A stretch of DNA of 64,000 nucleotides, taken from Pedobacter sp. N36a (GTDB lineage: Bacteria > Bacteroidota > Bacteroidia > Sphingobacteriales > Sphingobacteriaceae). This document shows, in pieces, positions 63,665 to 64,000 of the stretch (position 1 is the first letter of the stretch; each line of letters opens with the position of its first letter). The position numbers and the translations under genes were made by a program. The stretch is taken from contig NZ_JACSZW010000013.1 in the NCBI RefSeq assembly GCF_014472395.1, positions 1 through 64,000 on the forward strand, in the 5' to 3' direction. Under the pieces are notes generated by a model. The model ran no database searches and was not told the origin of the DNA. It saw only the letters and a list, made by a program, of their open reading frames with translations.

Positions 63665-64000
63665 ATGTTTAGAAAGAGATTAGCTGTAGTATTATGTTTC
63701 GCTTTCCCCTTTATTGTTGCAGCCCAGGATGTAAAATCCGGGGCTGCGATTAAAGTGGCAGTGAAAAAGGAAGGAGCTGGATATCAGCTGATGCGTGACG
63801 GGAAACCGTATTATATCAATGGAGCAGGGGGAACAGGCTATATGAGCCGCATTGCCGCTTACGGAGGGAACTCTGTGCGGACCTGGGATACCAAAAACGC
63901 GAAGCAGATTTTAGATTCTGCACAGCATTACGGACTGACAGTTTTGATGGGTTTGCCAGTTGCCGCTGAGCGCCATGGCTTTAACTACGATGATCCGGCA
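63665..64000 (+). CDS. Exported glycoside hydrolase (TIM-barrel type), cut by window end
   Basis: The first 112 codons of a secreted protein with signal peptide MFRKRLAVVLCFAFPFIVAA. The mature start (YQLMRDGKPYYINGAGGTGY, then AYGGNSVRTWDTKNAKQIL and LTVLMGLPV) is the opening strand-helix layout of GH2/GH5-like barrels, in which a GxGG motif is followed by N-S-x-R-T-W. The active-site residues lie beyond the window. As the fourth gene of the SusC/D operon it should process the glycan taken up; a beta-glucan is possible, but this is inference. Confidence 0.75.
   Translation, partial: MFRKRLAVVLCFAFPFIVAAQDVKSGAAIKVAVKKEGAGYQLMRDGKPYYINGAGGTGYMSRIAAYGGNSVRTWDTKNAKQILDSAQHYGLTVLMGLPVAAERHGFNYDDPA

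Noticed and set aside
1..64000. CRISPR arrays or phage/integrative element modules
   Set aside because: No regularly spaced direct repeats, cas genes, integrase or structural phage genes were seen; the only mobile DNA is the insertion sequence fragment at the left edge.

Overview
The window is a chromosomal stretch of a Bacteroidota bacterium, most likely a Pedobacter-like member of the Sphingobacteriaceae. Evidence: SusC/SusD pairs, an ECF sigma/FecR/STN-receptor cascade, many lipoproteins whose lipobox Cys is followed by Lys-rich residues, DUF3943, DUF4397, DUF4625 and fasciclin lipoproteins, AT-rich starts without strong Shine-Dalgarno sites, and one well-formed Bacteroidota promoter (TTTG-N19-TAnnTTTG). 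Assignments come from reading sequence and protein motifs; no database search was run.

Layout. 1-8.5 kb: edge of an ISAon1-type insertion sequence, tRNA-Lys(TTT), a G-rich 22-bp repeat pair, a ferritin-like diiron gene overlapping bioB, divergent from a MocR regulator, then a DUF3943 outer-membrane protein and an exported rhodanese-thioredoxin protein. 8.7-17.5 kb: gdhA, a LytS/LytTR two-component pair, a decayed outer-membrane barrel gene, and a BCCT transporter with a universal stress protein. 17.5-24.4 kb: GH29 fucosidase, cold-shock protein, SRPBCC protein, DUF1080 protein, HdhA-like SDR and two lipoproteins. 24.4-41.8 kb: a 17-kb co-oriented locus of ECF sigma factor, FecR, STN TonB-dependent receptor, DUF4397 lipoprotein, unknown lipoprotein, three fasciclin lipoproteins, an Oar-like receptor and an IPT/TIG-NHL lipoprotein, ending at a strong terminator. 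42.0-47.8 kb: a 4-hydroxyproline catabolic cluster (deaminase, semialdehyde dehydrogenase, epimerase, FAD oxidase, AraC regulator). 48.0-52.0 kb: a metal-uptake-like locus (His/Cys-rich small protein, TonB-dependent receptor, two DUF4625 lipoproteins) behind a promoter with two near-palindromic operators. 52.0-54.8 kb: MFS efflux pump divergent from a MocR regulator. 54.9-64 kb: a polysaccharide-utilization locus (propeller/LuxR regulator, PKD lipoprotein, SusC, SusD, start of a glycosidase).

Common themes are outer-membrane uptake and gene decay. There are four receptor modules, two with dedicated regulators. At least five gene remnants lie in the first 17.5 kb: an AlkD-like C-terminus, a UspA-like C-terminus, a barrel gene with stops and a deletion, a GNAT C-terminus, and an unidentified frameshifted ORF joined to it. 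The most unusual intact system is the fasciclin/two-receptor locus. The most specific regulatory finding is the tandem TGCAAC-TTT-GTTGCA operator at the metal locus.
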